From Spirosoma foliorum (GTDB lineage: Bacteria > Bacteroidota > Bacteroidia > Cytophagales > Spirosomataceae): a stretch of DNA of 64,000 nucleotides. Below the pieces are notes generated by a model, which saw only the letters and a list, made by a program, of their open reading frames with translations, did no database searches and was not told where the DNA came from. This document shows positions 27,287 through 35,617 of the stretch, piece after piece (the stretch's first letter is position 1; each line of letters opens with the position of its first letter). The stretch spans positions 6,089,001-6,153,000 of the forward strand of contig NZ_CP059732.1 in assembly GCF_014117325.1 (NCBI RefSeq), read 5' to 3'. The position numbers and the translations under genes were made by a program.

Positions 27287-27468
27287 GATGACGCTGATTT
27301 TTCTGATCTGTAAGTGGTGTCAGATACTTATATCTGACACAGGGAGGTTTCTCAAAACCTATCCGTGCAAACAGTAGGTTTTGAGAAACCTAAAATGTCG
27401 GTTATTAGTAACCGACATCACGGCAAGAATGATAAAAATCTATTTAAATCTGTAAGATCAGCGTCATC
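27287..27468. repeat. Outer inverted repeat enclosing repeat family A copy 1
   Basis: GATGACGCTGAT at 27287-27298 is inverted at 27457-27468. The triple-hairpin element at 27314-27422 lies inside, so one intergenic repeat is nested in another. Confidence 0.6.
27314..27422. repeat. Repeat family A, copy 1 (three-hairpin element)
   Basis: Ends GTGGTGTC and GACATCAC are near-perfect terminal inverted repeats. Inside are three palindromes: GTGTCAGATA/TATCTGACAC, a central AGGTTTCTCAAAACCT with its inverse AGGTTTTGAGAAACCT, and TGTCGGTT/AACCGACA. Three more copies occur in the window. Confidence 0.85.
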
Positions 27469-27480
27469 AGCGTGCCATAT

Positions 27481-28089
27481 TTAAAACCACGGCCGCCTAA
27501 CTTTAAACGATCGTTTCAGGCCACTAATCATTAGGAAAGCGCCCAGGATGCCGAAAATGATGGCTAGTATCGTGATGTGCAGAATGGCGAACACAACGGC
27601 CACCAGAATAATCAAAACGGATGCTTTCAACTTCCAGCTAATTCGCTGCCACCAGTTCAGTTCGGGACGTAATCGCATGCCCAGACTCTGCCGGATTTGA
27701 TTCCCTAGTTTGAGTTTTTTCTTGGGTCGGGGATCGGGTTGTTTATCGGTCGATTCAGTTGACGTAGCCAGCATCGATTGAACCCGATGCATACGATGCT
27801 CAATACGATTGTTGGTTGTCTGAACAGGTTGATGACTTCGATTGGCCACAACAGGGTCAGCTATCAGCGGCAAAGCTGTAATCGGCAGGTTGCCTTCTGC
27901 CACTGAATCCAGAGCTGGCTCTACGGTATAACGCTCTTCCACACGTTCGCTCGTTCGCTCTTTAAACTTATCAACGGCTAATCGGGCTGCTGCCGGATGC
28001 GAGGAGCGCTGAAAATACGCAACGGGGCGATGGCAGGATGAAAGAAAAAGGCATAACGCAGTAACAAAAAGGGCAATGGCATTTTTCAT
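27481..28089 (-). CDS. Hypothetical lipoprotein with C-terminal membrane hairpin
   Basis: 202 residues. The N-terminus MKNAIALFVTALCLFLSSC is a lipoprotein signal (lipobox LSSC, Cys19). A long polar, basic middle region follows, then two hydrophobic segments at about 154-172 and 174-192, and a basic tail. No family is recognised. A lipobox together with two membrane segments is unusual; the first segment may simply be a membrane anchor. Confidence 0.6.
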   Translation of the reverse strand: MKNAIALFVTALCLFLSSCHRPVAYFQRSSHPAAARLAVDKFKERTSERVEERYTVEPALDSVAEGNLPITALPLIADPVVANRSHQPVQTTNNRIEHRMHRVQSMLATSTESTDKQPDPRPKKKLKLGNQIRQSLGMRLRPELNWWQRISWKLKASVLIILVAVVFAILHITILAIIFGILGAFLMISGLKRSFKVRRPWF

Positions 28090-28163
28090 CAGGTCGTGAG
28101 TTGGACGAACGGAAATTGCGGAGACAAAATCCCATCTACAACGAATCGGAAGGGCCGGTTAAT

Positions 28164-28790
28164 ATGATTCATCCGAAAAAGCCTTCAATTAGTCCACAGG
28201 CTGTGCCTACCTTTGCCGCTATGAATCCAGACAAAGATCCCCAGCCCTGGCAGGTCGAAACCTCAGAATACATTCATCAGTTGCCGTGGTTTACGGTTCG
28301 TAAAGACGCCATTCGGATGAAAAATGGTGGTTCAATTCCCAACTATTTCGTTTTCGAATATCCGGATTGGATCAATGTAGTTGCTGTTACAAAAGACAAG
28401 CAACTCGTACTCATTCGGCAATATAGACACGGCATTGCGGGTGTTCACTACGAGCTTTGTGCGGGCGTTATTGATCCCGGCGAAGAGCCAATTGTAGCCG
28501 CTCAGCGCGAGTTACTCGAAGAAACCGGGTTTGGTGGTGGTCAATGGCACCACTTGATGACGCTCTCTGCTAACCCTGGTACTCATGCCAACTTGACTCA
28601 TGCGTTTCTGGCAATAGACGTTGAGATAAAGCAGGCACAACACCTCGAAAACACCGAAGAGATTACGGTGCACGTTGTTTCGCGGGAACGGGCGATGGAG
28701 ATTATCAATAACGGCGAGATGATGCAGGCCCTGCATTTGGCCCCGTTGCTGAAATATCTGAACCGGGATTTGTTTGATTTAACTGACTGA
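28164..28790 (+). CDS. Nudix hydrolase (ADP-ribose pyrophosphatase-like)
   Basis: A perfect Nudix box Gx5Ex7REUxEExGU lies at about residues 101-123 (GVIDPGEEP, then RELLEETGF). The preceding IRQYRHG is typical of ADP-sugar pyrophosphatases. The start is uncertain: a TTG at 28101 extends the frame and an ATG at 28221 shortens it; 28164 is a compromise. The last residues and stop are written by a repeat-family B copy. Confidence 0.88.
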   Translation: MIHPKKPSISPQAVPTFAAMNPDKDPQPWQVETSEYIHQLPWFTVRKDAIRMKNGGSIPNYFVFEYPDWINVVAVTKDKQLVLIRQYRHGIAGVHYELCAGVIDPGEEPIVAAQRELLEETGFGGGQWHHLMTLSANPGTHANLTHAFLAIDVEIKQAQHLENTEEITVHVVSRERAMEIINNGEMMQALHLAPLLKYLNRDLFDLTD

Positions 28791-28800
28791 CTATGATTTT
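28758..28800 (+). repeat. Repeat family B, copy 1
   Basis: Begins CTGAACCGGGATTT and ends GACTGACTATGATTTT. It encodes the C-terminus and stop of the Nudix gene. It is inverted relative to copy 2. Confidence 0.75.
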
Positions 28801-28822
28801 ATAGGATTACTCCAACGATAAG

Positions 28823-28830
28823 TATCTTTG
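28823..28830 (+). promoter_or_regulatory. Putative -7 element TATCTTTG
   Basis: A perfect TAnnTTTG match 83 nt before the aminotransferase start; no TTG is seen at the right distance upstream. Confidence 0.4.
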
Positions 28831-28867
28831 CTGATTGATTGTACTATCAACTTGGTAGCTTTTACAC

Positions 28868-28908
28868 AATCATAGTCAGTCAAATCAATCATAAAAATCC
28901 CGGTTCAG
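28868..28908 (-). repeat. Repeat family B, copy 2 (inverted)
   Basis: The reverse complement reads CTGAACCGGGATTT then GACTGACTATGATT, pairing with copy 1 across a 67-bp spacer. Confidence 0.75.
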
Positions 28909-28912
28909 AAAA

Positions 28913-30100
28913 GTGATTATCCCTCTTGCTCTCCGCGCTGATCAAACGCAGGAGTATTATTTTTCAGTGAAGTTGGCCGAAGTCCGTCGGATACAGGCGA
29001 CTGGTCATGATGTGATTAACCTTGGCATTGGCAATCCTGATATGATGCCTTCGGCCAATACAATCGATGCGCTTATTCAGTCGGCACAACAGCCTACTTC
29101 GCACGGCTATCAAAACTATAAAGGTACGCCCGCCCTACGACAGGCTATTGCCCAATTCTATAGTCATACATACGGTGTTGCCCTTGACCCCGAAACGGAA
29201 ATTTTACCGTTAATCGGTTCTAAAGAAGGCATCACACATATTTCCCTCACCTACCTGAATGAAGGCGATGGCGTACTGGTTCCAGAGCTGGGTTATCCGG
29301 CCTATCGGGCCGTCAGTCAGATGGTTGGGGCCAAGGTTCATGAATATCCACTGCTGGAACATGCTGGCTGGCAACCCGATTGGGAAGCCATGACCGATTT
29401 ATTAGCCGCATTGCCTGCTTCCGAAAAAACTAAAATCATTTGGCTCAATTACCCGCACATGCCCACGGGTGCTCCCGCTACTCACGCGTTGTTTGAGCGT
29501 GCGGTACGGTTTGCGCATGACAACCGAGTATTGTTATGCCACGACAACCCCTATAGCCTGATTCTGAATAAAAAACCACCGATTAGCCTATTGTCGGTCG
29601 ATGGAGCGAAAGAGGTGGCTGTGGAGTTGAACTCATTGAGCAAATCGCACAACATGGCAGGCTGGCGTATTGGCTGGATGGCGGGAGCCAAAGCGTATGT
29701 CGATGCTGTGTTAACGATAAAAAGTAATGTTGACTCGGGCCAGTTTAAGCCGCTCATGGACGCTGCGACCGAAGCATTGGGCAACTCTGACGACTGGCAC
29801 TGGGAGCGTAACGCTGTCTATCAGGGTCGCCTGGATGCCGTTCATGCCCTTCTGGATGCGCTTGATTGTAGCTATTCTACCGATCAGGAAGGTCTATTTA
29901 TCTGGGCCAAACTACCCGATTCGGTTGAATCAGCCGAAACCCTAGTCAACGATCTGCTGACAAAAAAGCACGTTTTCATTGCGCCCGGCTTCATTTTTGG
30001 GCCTAAAGGAAATCGATACGTGCGAGTATCGTTATGCGTGCCCGAAGACCGTATCCGAACCGCAACTGAACGGATTTTGAACCGGAATTTTTTTGATTGA
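28913..30100 (+). CDS. Class I/II aminotransferase
   Basis: 395 residues from a GTG start. Fold-type I PLP enzyme: NLGIGNPD near the N-terminus, the substrate-side NYPHMPTGA, and the Schiff-base Lys244 in SLSKSHNMAGWRIGW. It resembles the LL-diaminopimelate/aspartate aminotransferase branch. Position just before tyrA suggests aromatic amino acid synthesis (transamination of prephenate or 4-hydroxyphenylpyruvate), but this is inference. Its last residues lie in repeat B copy 3. Confidence 0.85.
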   Translation: MIIPLALRADQTQEYYFSVKLAEVRRIQATGHDVINLGIGNPDMMPSANTIDALIQSAQQPTSHGYQNYKGTPALRQAIAQFYSHTYGVALDPETEILPLIGSKEGITHISLTYLNEGDGVLVPELGYPAYRAVSQMVGAKVHEYPLLEHAGWQPDWEAMTDLLAALPASEKTKIIWLNYPHMPTGAPATHALFERAVRFAHDNRVLLCHDNPYSLILNKKPPISLLSVDGAKEVAVELNSLSKSHNMAGWRIGWMAGAKAYVDAVLTIKSNVDSGQFKPLMDAATEALGNSDDWHWERNAVYQGRLDAVHALLDALDCSYSTDQEGLFIWAKLPDSVESAETLVNDLLTKKHVFIAPGFIFGPKGNRYVRVSLCVPEDRIRTATERILNRNFFD

Positions 30101-30119
30101 ACTGATTGGCTATGATTTT
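30077..30119 (+). repeat. Repeat family B, copy 3
   Basis: Reads TTGAACCGGAATTT, then GATTGGCTATGATTTT, a diverged copy of copy 1. It covers the aminotransferase 3' end and is the left arm flanking the GxxExxY gene. Confidence 0.7.
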
Positions 30120-30144
30120 CAGCAGAGACCATAAAAGGTTAGTA

Positions 30145-30537
30145 TCAAGGCCTGAATTTTTTATTTAAAAGTCGTTTAAACTGTAGACTTGAACAGCCAA
30201 AATTAATGAGCATACCTACCTCAAGATTATAAGCTTCCAAATAGTTAATAGCCTGAGCCAAATGATCGTCATTGAGAGTAGTAATTGCTTTTAATTCAAC
30301 AGAGACCACGTTTTCAATCAGAAAATCAACCCTACGAGAGCCGATATGCCTTCCTTTGAAGAAAATCGGCATATCGTATTCACGAGCGAAACCAATACTA
30401 CATTCCTCTAATTCTATTGCTAATGCTCGTTGATAAATAACTTCTTGAAATCCGCTCCCCAGTATCTTATGTACTTCAAATGCACACCCAATTACTTTAC
30501 TCGTCAACTCTGAGTATTTGTATTCTGCTTTAATCAT
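30145..30537 (-). CDS. GxxExxY protein (PD-(D/E)XK-like)
   Basis: 130 residues from the Met at 30537; a start at 30588 would add 17 unrelated residues. The name-giving motif is GFQEVIY, and RVDFLIENVVSVELKA matches the nuclease-like core (D, E-x-K) of this superfamily. Its biochemical role is not established, though the fold hints at nuclease ancestry. It is opposite to its neighbours and bracketed by inverted copies of repeat B, which suggests insertion. Confidence 0.88.
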   Translation of the reverse strand: MIKAEYKYSELTSKVIGCAFEVHKILGSGFQEVIYQRALAIELEECSIGFAREYDMPIFFKGRHIGSRRVDFLIENVVSVELKAITTLNDDHLAQAINYLEAYNLEVGMLINFGCSSLQFKRLLNKKFRP

Positions 30538-30602
30538 ACTTCTGATGGTAGTCACTTGGCAAGATAATAATTGCAAATCACTAGCCATCAGTATAATTAA
30601 CG

Positions 30603-30643
30603 AATCAAAGTCAGTCAGTTAAATCATAAAAATCCCGGTTCAG
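30603..30643 (-). repeat. Repeat family B, copy 4 (inverted)
   Basis: The reverse complement reads CTGAACCGGGATTT and ends GACTGACTTTGATT. Its last base touches the tyrA ATG, so the tyrA 5' leader is made of this repeat. Confidence 0.75.
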
Positions 30644-31501
30644 ATGACTGTTTCCATTATTGGCATAGGTTTATTAGGTGGCTCATTCGCCCTGGCGATA
30701 CGTGAGAAATACCCAAAAATGCATTTTATTGGCGTCGACGCGTCGCCCGTAAATGGTCAGTTGGCGTTGGCAAAAGGTATTGTCGACGAAGTTCTGCCGC
30801 TGGCCGAAGCGGTAGCCCAAAGCACACTCGTTGTGATGGCCACGCCCGTTAACACGATCATCGATCTGTTGCCGACAGTGCTCGATCATCTGCCAACGGG
30901 TGCTACCATCATCGACTTAGGTTCTACCAAAGAGTTAATTTGTACCATAGCCGACGCCCACGAAAAACGAGCACAGTTTGTGGCCGTACACCCTATGGCC
31001 GGTACCGAAAACTCAGGACCAGGCGCTGCGTTCAAGGAACTGCTCCCCGGCAAAAACCTTATCATCTGCGACCGGGAGAAAAGTAACGCCGACAGCCTGA
31101 CGCTTGTTGAGAGTCTATTCCGGGATATAGGCATGAAATTGTTTTATATGACGCCAAAGGAGCACGATCTGCACCTGGCTTATGTCTCACACCTAAGCCA
31201 TATCAGCGCCTTTGCACTTGGCCTAACTGTGCTGGAAAAAGAGAAAGACGAACAAGCCATTTTCGACATGGCCAGTACGGGTTTCAGCTCGACAGTTCGT
31301 TTAGCGAAAAGTTCACCACAGATGTGGGCCCCCATCTTCGACCAGAATCGCACGAACGTATCGGATGCACTAGCCGCTTACATCGATTTTTTACAGCAGT
31401 TTAAGACCGTAATCGACACCCAGGACCTTCAAACGTCACTGGACTTCATGCAGCGGGCCAACGTCATCCGACGGGTACTAGACGGAATTGAGAAACGGTA
31501 A
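30644..31501 (+). CDS. tyrA: Prephenate dehydrogenase
   Basis: 285 residues. TyrA oxidatively decarboxylates prephenate to 4-hydroxyphenylpyruvate for tyrosine. The NAD loop is IIGIGLLGGS (5-14); AVHPMAGTENSGPGAA and the later YVSHLSHISAFAL are prephenate dehydrogenase signatures. There is no ACT domain, so tyrosine feedback may be weak. The last 60 bp recur 560 bp downstream beyond a toxin-antitoxin pair. Confidence 0.93.
   Translation: MTVSIIGIGLLGGSFALAIREKYPKMHFIGVDASPVNGQLALAKGIVDEVLPLAEAVAQSTLVVMATPVNTIIDLLPTVLDHLPTGATIIDLGSTKELICTIADAHEKRAQFVAVHPMAGTENSGPGAAFKELLPGKNLIICDREKSNADSLTLVESLFRDIGMKLFYMTPKEHDLHLAYVSHLSHISAFALGLTVLEKEKDEQAIFDMASTGFSSTVRLAKSSPQMWAPIFDQNRTNVSDALAAYIDFLQQFKTVIDTQDLQTSLDFMQRANVIRRVLDGIEKR
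31442..31501 (+). repeat. Direct repeat: tyrA 3' end, copy 1
   Basis: The 60 bp ending at the tyrA stop match 32002-32061 at 58 of 60 positions. Both differences are third-codon and synonymous. Confidence 0.95.
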
Positions 31502-31528
31502 ATGAGTATATTTGGTAAAAAAAATACC

Positions 31529-31708
31529 ATGACAAAGACAATTGTTCAGGAGTCATTAGAGAAAATGCCGGACGAATTTCCGGTAGAAGAATTGATCGAA
31601 CGTCTGTTATTCGTTCAAAACGTACAGGAAGGGTTGCTACAATCTGAACGTGGGGAAACTGTACCTCTTGACGAAGTACGTCAACGTTTGAGAAAATGGT
31701 CAACATAA
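31529..31708 (+). CDS. Antitoxin of a RelE/ParE-type pair
   Basis: 59 residues from the Met at 31529 (an in-frame Met at 31502 directly follows the tyrA stop). It is acidic and helical (SLEKMPDEFPVEELIERLLF), with the short C-terminal DEVRQRLRKW usual in such antitoxins. It overlaps the toxin by 13 bp, the classic antitoxin-toxin arrangement. It lies wholly within the segment bounded by tyrA 3'-end repeats. Confidence 0.75.
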   Translation: MTKTIVQESLEKMPDEFPVEELIERLLFVQNVQEGLLQSERGETVPLDEVRQRLRKWST

Positions 31709-32001
31709 CCTTTACGAATCGAGCAGTTGCTGATCTTGATGCCATTGGCGAATACCATGCTCATTATTCGCCTGGCTATGCCAGTCATTTGCAGGATGCG
31801 ATCATCGACAAAACAGGACTACTTCGCCAGCAGCCAGAAATGGGGCGTAAAGTCCCTGAATTTGATCTTCCTTACCTGCGTGAATTGATTCATAAATCCT
31901 ATCGGATCGTTTATAAAATTGTCAGTCCAAATCAGATTGACATTATTACAATTCAGCATAGCTCACGTAATCTATCGGAACGTTTTTTTGATGCCGAATA
32001 A
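31696..32001 (+). CDS. RelE/ParE family toxin
   Basis: 101 residues, normal size. The pattern VNITFTNRAVADLDAIGEYHA at the start, LRQQPEMGRKV in the middle and the final YKIVSPNQIDIITIQHSSRN fit the RelE/ParE superfamily. Members are mRNA interferases or gyrase poisons; which applies is not clear. The stop lies immediately before the second tyrA 3'-end copy. Confidence 0.88.
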   Translation: MVNITFTNRAVADLDAIGEYHAHYSPGYASHLQDAIIDKTGLLRQQPEMGRKVPEFDLPYLRELIHKSYRIVYKIVSPNQIDIITIQHSSRNLSERFFDAE

Positions 32002-32061
32002 GACTTCATGCAGCGGGCCAACGTTATCCGACGGGTACTAGACGGAATTGAGAAGCGGTAA
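32002..32061 (+). repeat. Direct repeat: tyrA 3' end, copy 2
   Basis: A stranded copy of the last 60 bp of tyrA including the stop codon. It has no start and is not a gene itself. Only positions equivalent to one Val and one Lys third base differ. Confidence 0.95.
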
Positions 32062-32169
32062 ACTCTAAAACTTTTTACACTTGCCGACACAAAACGGATT
32101 TCTATTGGTTTATAGCCTACAGGACACCACGAACTGGTACGTCCCGGAACCTGAATCAAGTAAATACCT

Positions 32170-33048
32170 ATGCAAGCAAGTGAACAATCAGCCGGGTCAA
32201 ACGTGGCCGCACAGGCTGGTACAATTACCATCGGGAACGATTTAACAGTTAACCGTATGGCTTACGGAGCCATGCGTATTACGGGAAATGGAATTTGGGG
32301 GCCACCCAAAGATCATGACGAAGCCATTCGCGTTTTAAAACGGTGCCTGGATCTAGGCATTAATTTTATCGATACGGCTGATAGCTACGGGCCTTATGTT
32401 TCGGAAGAACTTATTGCCGAAGCGCTCCACCCCTACCCCGACGGCTTAGTGATTGCCACCAAAGGGGGATTACTGCGTACAGGCCCCAATCAATGGCCAG
32501 TAGACGGAAGCCGAAAACACCTTCAGGAAGCCCTGGAAGGAAGCTTAAAACGTCTAAAAGTCGATCGAATCGATTTGTATCAATTGCACCGCTTCGATTC
32601 CAAAGTACCCTCCGACGAGTTTTTGAGTTTTTTGCAGGAAGCCCAGGAACAAGGTAAGATCAAACACATTGGTTTATCGGAAGTGAGTATCGACCAGATT
32701 GAAGAAGCGAAAAAATACTTCGAAGTCGTATCGGTACAAAACATGTACAACTTTGGCGAACAACGCTGGAATGATGTGCTGAAATACAGCGAACAGAACA
32801 ATATCGCCTTTATTCCGTGGTTTCCCCTCAACGCAGGGAACGTAGCCGCCGACAACGCCATCAAGAAAGTAGCCGCTCGCCACGGTGCAACCGATTATCA
32901 GATTGCCCTAGCCTGGTTATTAGCCGCTTCGCCTGCCATGCTTCCGATTGCCGGAACATCTTCTGTTAAGCACTTGGAAGAAAACATACAGGCGGCTACC
33001 ATCAAACTTACCGACGAAGATTTGCAGGATATGCCATTACCTAACTAA
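32170..33048 (+). CDS. Aldo/keto reductase
   Basis: 292 residues. Active-site tetrad: Asp/Tyr in FIDTADSYGPYV, Lys in ATKGG, His in YQLHRFD. The C-terminal AGTSSVKHLEENI is the cofactor pocket. It belongs to the NADPH-dependent oxidoreductase branch often called YdbC-like. It is unrelated to the preceding toxin-antitoxin pair and has its own terminator. Confidence 0.88.
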   Translation: MQASEQSAGSNVAAQAGTITIGNDLTVNRMAYGAMRITGNGIWGPPKDHDEAIRVLKRCLDLGINFIDTADSYGPYVSEELIAEALHPYPDGLVIATKGGLLRTGPNQWPVDGSRKHLQEALEGSLKRLKVDRIDLYQLHRFDSKVPSDEFLSFLQEAQEQGKIKHIGLSEVSIDQIEEAKKYFEVVSVQNMYNFGEQRWNDVLKYSEQNNIAFIPWFPLNAGNVAADNAIKKVAARHGATDYQIALAWLLAASPAMLPIAGTSSVKHLEENIQAATIKLTDEDLQDMPLPN

Positions 33049-33105
33049 GGTTTACGGTATTCAGTTTATGGTTCTAGGATGCTGTAATCCATAAATCGTA
33101 ATCTC

Positions 33106-33144
33106 AACAAAAAAGGGATGATCTGAGATCATCCCTTTTTTGTT
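33106..33144. terminator. Convergent-gene terminator
   Basis: 19-bp arms (33106-33124 and 33126-33144) with A- and T-runs at the base, between convergent genes. Confidence 0.85.
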
Positions 33145-33161
33145 GCACCGCTACTAACTAA

Positions 33162-33617
33162 CTAGGACACTTTTTCCAGTGAACTAATTTTATCATGCGC
33201 GATCTGCAGTTCGCTTAGCTGCTTTTGCAGGTCTTCTTTAATATAGGCTGGGATATGATCTTTGTCGATCGCGTCCTGATACGCTTCAATGGCCGCATTT
33301 TCGCCAAACTCAACCGAGCTCAACACGCTTTCGCGATCTTTACCTGTCAATGCGGTTTTAATATCAATCCACGCGCGGTGAATTTTGCTGGTTACATCGG
33401 TTGAGGTTGCATCCGATACAGCCGATCCATCAATCCGTACAATATGATCAGCTAGTTGGCTACGGAAGTTTTGGCTCTGAATAACATAATGCCGAAACAA
33501 ATCGTCCAGTTGGGCGTCTTCATTGTCTTCAATCGCCTTTTCATACCCTTGAATGCGATCGTTGTTGATTTTAACCAGCTCGTTGAGATCGTCAACAATT
33601 TCCTTATTCGTAATCAT
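33162..33617 (-). CDS. PA2169 family four-helix-bundle protein (DUF2383)
   Basis: 151 residues, all helical. LNELVKINNDRIQGYEKAIED at the start and FGENAAIEAYQDAID in helix four carry the Glu/His pattern of ferritin-like DUF2383 proteins. These are often stress-linked; whether it binds metal is not established. Confidence 0.85.
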   Translation of the reverse strand: MITNKEIVDDLNELVKINNDRIQGYEKAIEDNEDAQLDDLFRHYVIQSQNFRSQLADHIVRIDGSAVSDATSTDVTSKIHRAWIDIKTALTGKDRESVLSSVEFGENAAIEAYQDAIDKDHIPAYIKEDLQKQLSELQIAHDKISSLEKVS

Positions 33618-33822
33618 AACAGTTGAATTATATGAGTTGTAAACTCAAATTACAACCGAGTGTGCGCGCTATTGTTCACAAATAAGTAAAACTATGGGGT
33701 TCGATGAGGTAAAGGCACCTACCTATTTTAGTTTCTATAGATTCTAAATGTTCTTGTTGACTCTATAGGTACAATAAAATCAAAAGAAACTATAGAATCC
33801 AGAAAATCTATTTAACCAAGTA

Positions 33823-35253
33823 CTAATTGGTCGATGTAACACTACGTAATCGCAAATTCGACCCAGTTTCAAATTGGAGCTGATCTGGGGGGCTTGTCAG
33901 GCCTATCTGGGTGATAGCGCCATCCCAACCCGACAACTGGCTCGTATTAATTTCATAGGTACGAAACTGACCATCACCAATAATTGGGAAATCAGCATAT
34001 CGGCCAGGCATATCCATAAAATCATTTTCGTCGGGCTTTCGCCACACAAGTCGGGCTCTCGTTGCTTTGGTCTGAAAAGCTGCTTGTATATAAAGTTTCG
34101 GAACATTTGCCGCTTGCCAGAATGACATTGGACTCATAACCCGAAAGCTGGGGACGGCCGGATCATCCCGGTACCATCGAACGTTCAATTCATTCTGAAT
34201 TGGGTAGCCCTTGTCGCGAGTGCGCTTAAAGTACCAGCCTTGCCGGTCATTCACAAATTTATAGGTAGGCCCCCCAGGTGGTCGAGGCTGGGCATATGCA
34301 AACTGCCGGATATCATCTAAGTTACCAACCACCAAGGTGTACTCAAATTCATATTGCCCATTATGATCAATAACCAAATGGGGCTGGCTGTTTATATAAC
34401 CAGCAGGTACATCATATTCTCCGCCCACTCTAGTTACACCAAAGCCAGCCGACGCAAAGCGTACATCGTTGTACTTGTATATACCAACGCCCCGCCCTTC
34501 GGCGTTCAACAGCGCAATCCAGTTTTCGCTACCAAATCGATTCGTCATCTCCTGAGTCGTAAATTCAGAGACAGCATCATTTGTAAAAGGCTTCATCCCA
34601 CCATAGGTAATCATTCGGTAGTAAGGCCCGTTGAGGTATACGCAAGGCGCTTCCTGGGTTCGGGCTTCGTACTGAGTGGTATCGGCCCGATTAACAACAA
34701 GCCGGCACCGCACATGAATTGTATTGTCTTTAAGTTCAATCCAGTGTTCGTAATAACAATCGGCTGGTTCATTTAGCAAGGGCCATATCAGCGGGATTGT
34801 CTTGACATACAGCGTATTTTGCCCTTGTTGATAGCTAACTACCTGAGCGGGATTGTTATAATAATCACCCGTCTGCACAGGATTCCAACCAAGATTTCGC
34901 CATTGATAAACCGGGTCTTTTCCATTTACGCTATACGGATAAGGTCCAGCATACATTGACGTCTGTATCTGCCGACCCAGGTCATTATTGTTGACCATGT
35001 TAACGCTACTACCAGCTTCCGATAAATACGTAATGGCCCCTCCCGCATTAAGGTCAATACCTAACCGGATCTTATCGTTATCCAGATATAGCCGTTTTTG
35101 AGGAGACGTTTGTGTTTGACCCGGTAATCCGCCCGATGGTGGGTTCTGTACAACGGGCGCTTTGTTAGGATCTGCAGATGGATAATCACGAACGCAGGTG
35201 ACAGCCAAACTACTCAGCAGAACACAGATAAGCAGTAGATAAGGACGAACCAT
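33823..35253 (-). CDS. Uncharacterised lipoprotein, beta-sandwich-like
   Basis: 476 residues. The N-terminal signal ends with a lipobox-like LAVTC (Cys20). A Pro/Gly-rich linker (25-50) leads to about 420 residues of aromatic, strand-rich sequence (YYEHWIELKDNTIHVRCRL, WRNLGWNPVQTGDYY). The style is reminiscent of mutarotase- or carbohydrate-active enzyme folds, but no catalytic motif is identified. It is divergent from carB. Confidence 0.6.
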   Translation of the reverse strand: MVRPYLLLICVLLSSLAVTCVRDYPSADPNKAPVVQNPPSGGLPGQTQTSPQKRLYLDNDKIRLGIDLNAGGAITYLSEAGSSVNMVNNNDLGRQIQTSMYAGPYPYSVNGKDPVYQWRNLGWNPVQTGDYYNNPAQVVSYQQGQNTLYVKTIPLIWPLLNEPADCYYEHWIELKDNTIHVRCRLVVNRADTTQYEARTQEAPCVYLNGPYYRMITYGGMKPFTNDAVSEFTTQEMTNRFGSENWIALLNAEGRGVGIYKYNDVRFASAGFGVTRVGGEYDVPAGYINSQPHLVIDHNGQYEFEYTLVVGNLDDIRQFAYAQPRPPGGPTYKFVNDRQGWYFKRTRDKGYPIQNELNVRWYRDDPAVPSFRVMSPMSFWQAANVPKLYIQAAFQTKATRARLVWRKPDENDFMDMPGRYADFPIIGDGQFRTYEINTSQLSGWDGAITQIGLTSPPDQLQFETGSNLRLRSVTSTN

Positions 35254-35283
35254 AAACGTAGAGTATTAATATATCAAATTAAC

Positions 35284-35291
35284 CAAAAATA
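35284..35291 (-). promoter_or_regulatory. Putative -7 element for the lipoprotein gene
   Basis: On the minus strand this reads TATTTTTG, a full TAnnTTTG match 31 nt before the start; no clear -33 TTG. Confidence 0.4.
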
Positions 35292-35505
35292 GTATACATC
35301 CGGTAACATCTATTAAAGATTGCTTCTGTTACCGACCGGTCTTACTTAAAGTTAGATTAGAAAATAAACTTAAAAATGGCACTAATTTTCGCCAAAACAC
35401 GAATTATTCGATAAGTCTATCGTAAAAAAGTGGCCTGTCAGGAGCCTAAAAGTCACTATTATAGTATATTCTAAAATTCTCCTTTTCCATTCCCCTTTAA
35501 AGCCC

Positions 35506-35513
35506 TAATTTTG
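35506..35513 (+). promoter_or_regulatory. Putative -7 element for carB
   Basis: TAATTTTG, a full TAnnTTTG match, 105 nt before carB; the -33 element is not convincing. The 364-bp divergent spacer (35254-35617) shows no gene. Confidence 0.45.
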
Positions 35514-35617
35514 CAGGATTTTTGACCAGACCCTGAATCGCCTGGTAATCGTCAGGCATCTAGCTCAACTTACTAAATCAATTCAGGTCCGTTCATGCGG
35601 TCATTGTCCTGCTGAAA

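Noticed and set aside
27314..27422. CRISPR or riboswitch reading of the family A repeat
   Set aside because: No regular repeat-spacer array, and copies lie after as well as before genes, so a cis-acting leader does not fit.
33618..33822. CTATAG-containing near-repeats between two minus-strand genes
   Set aside because: Short, AT-rich and imperfect; not distinguishable from chance by eye.
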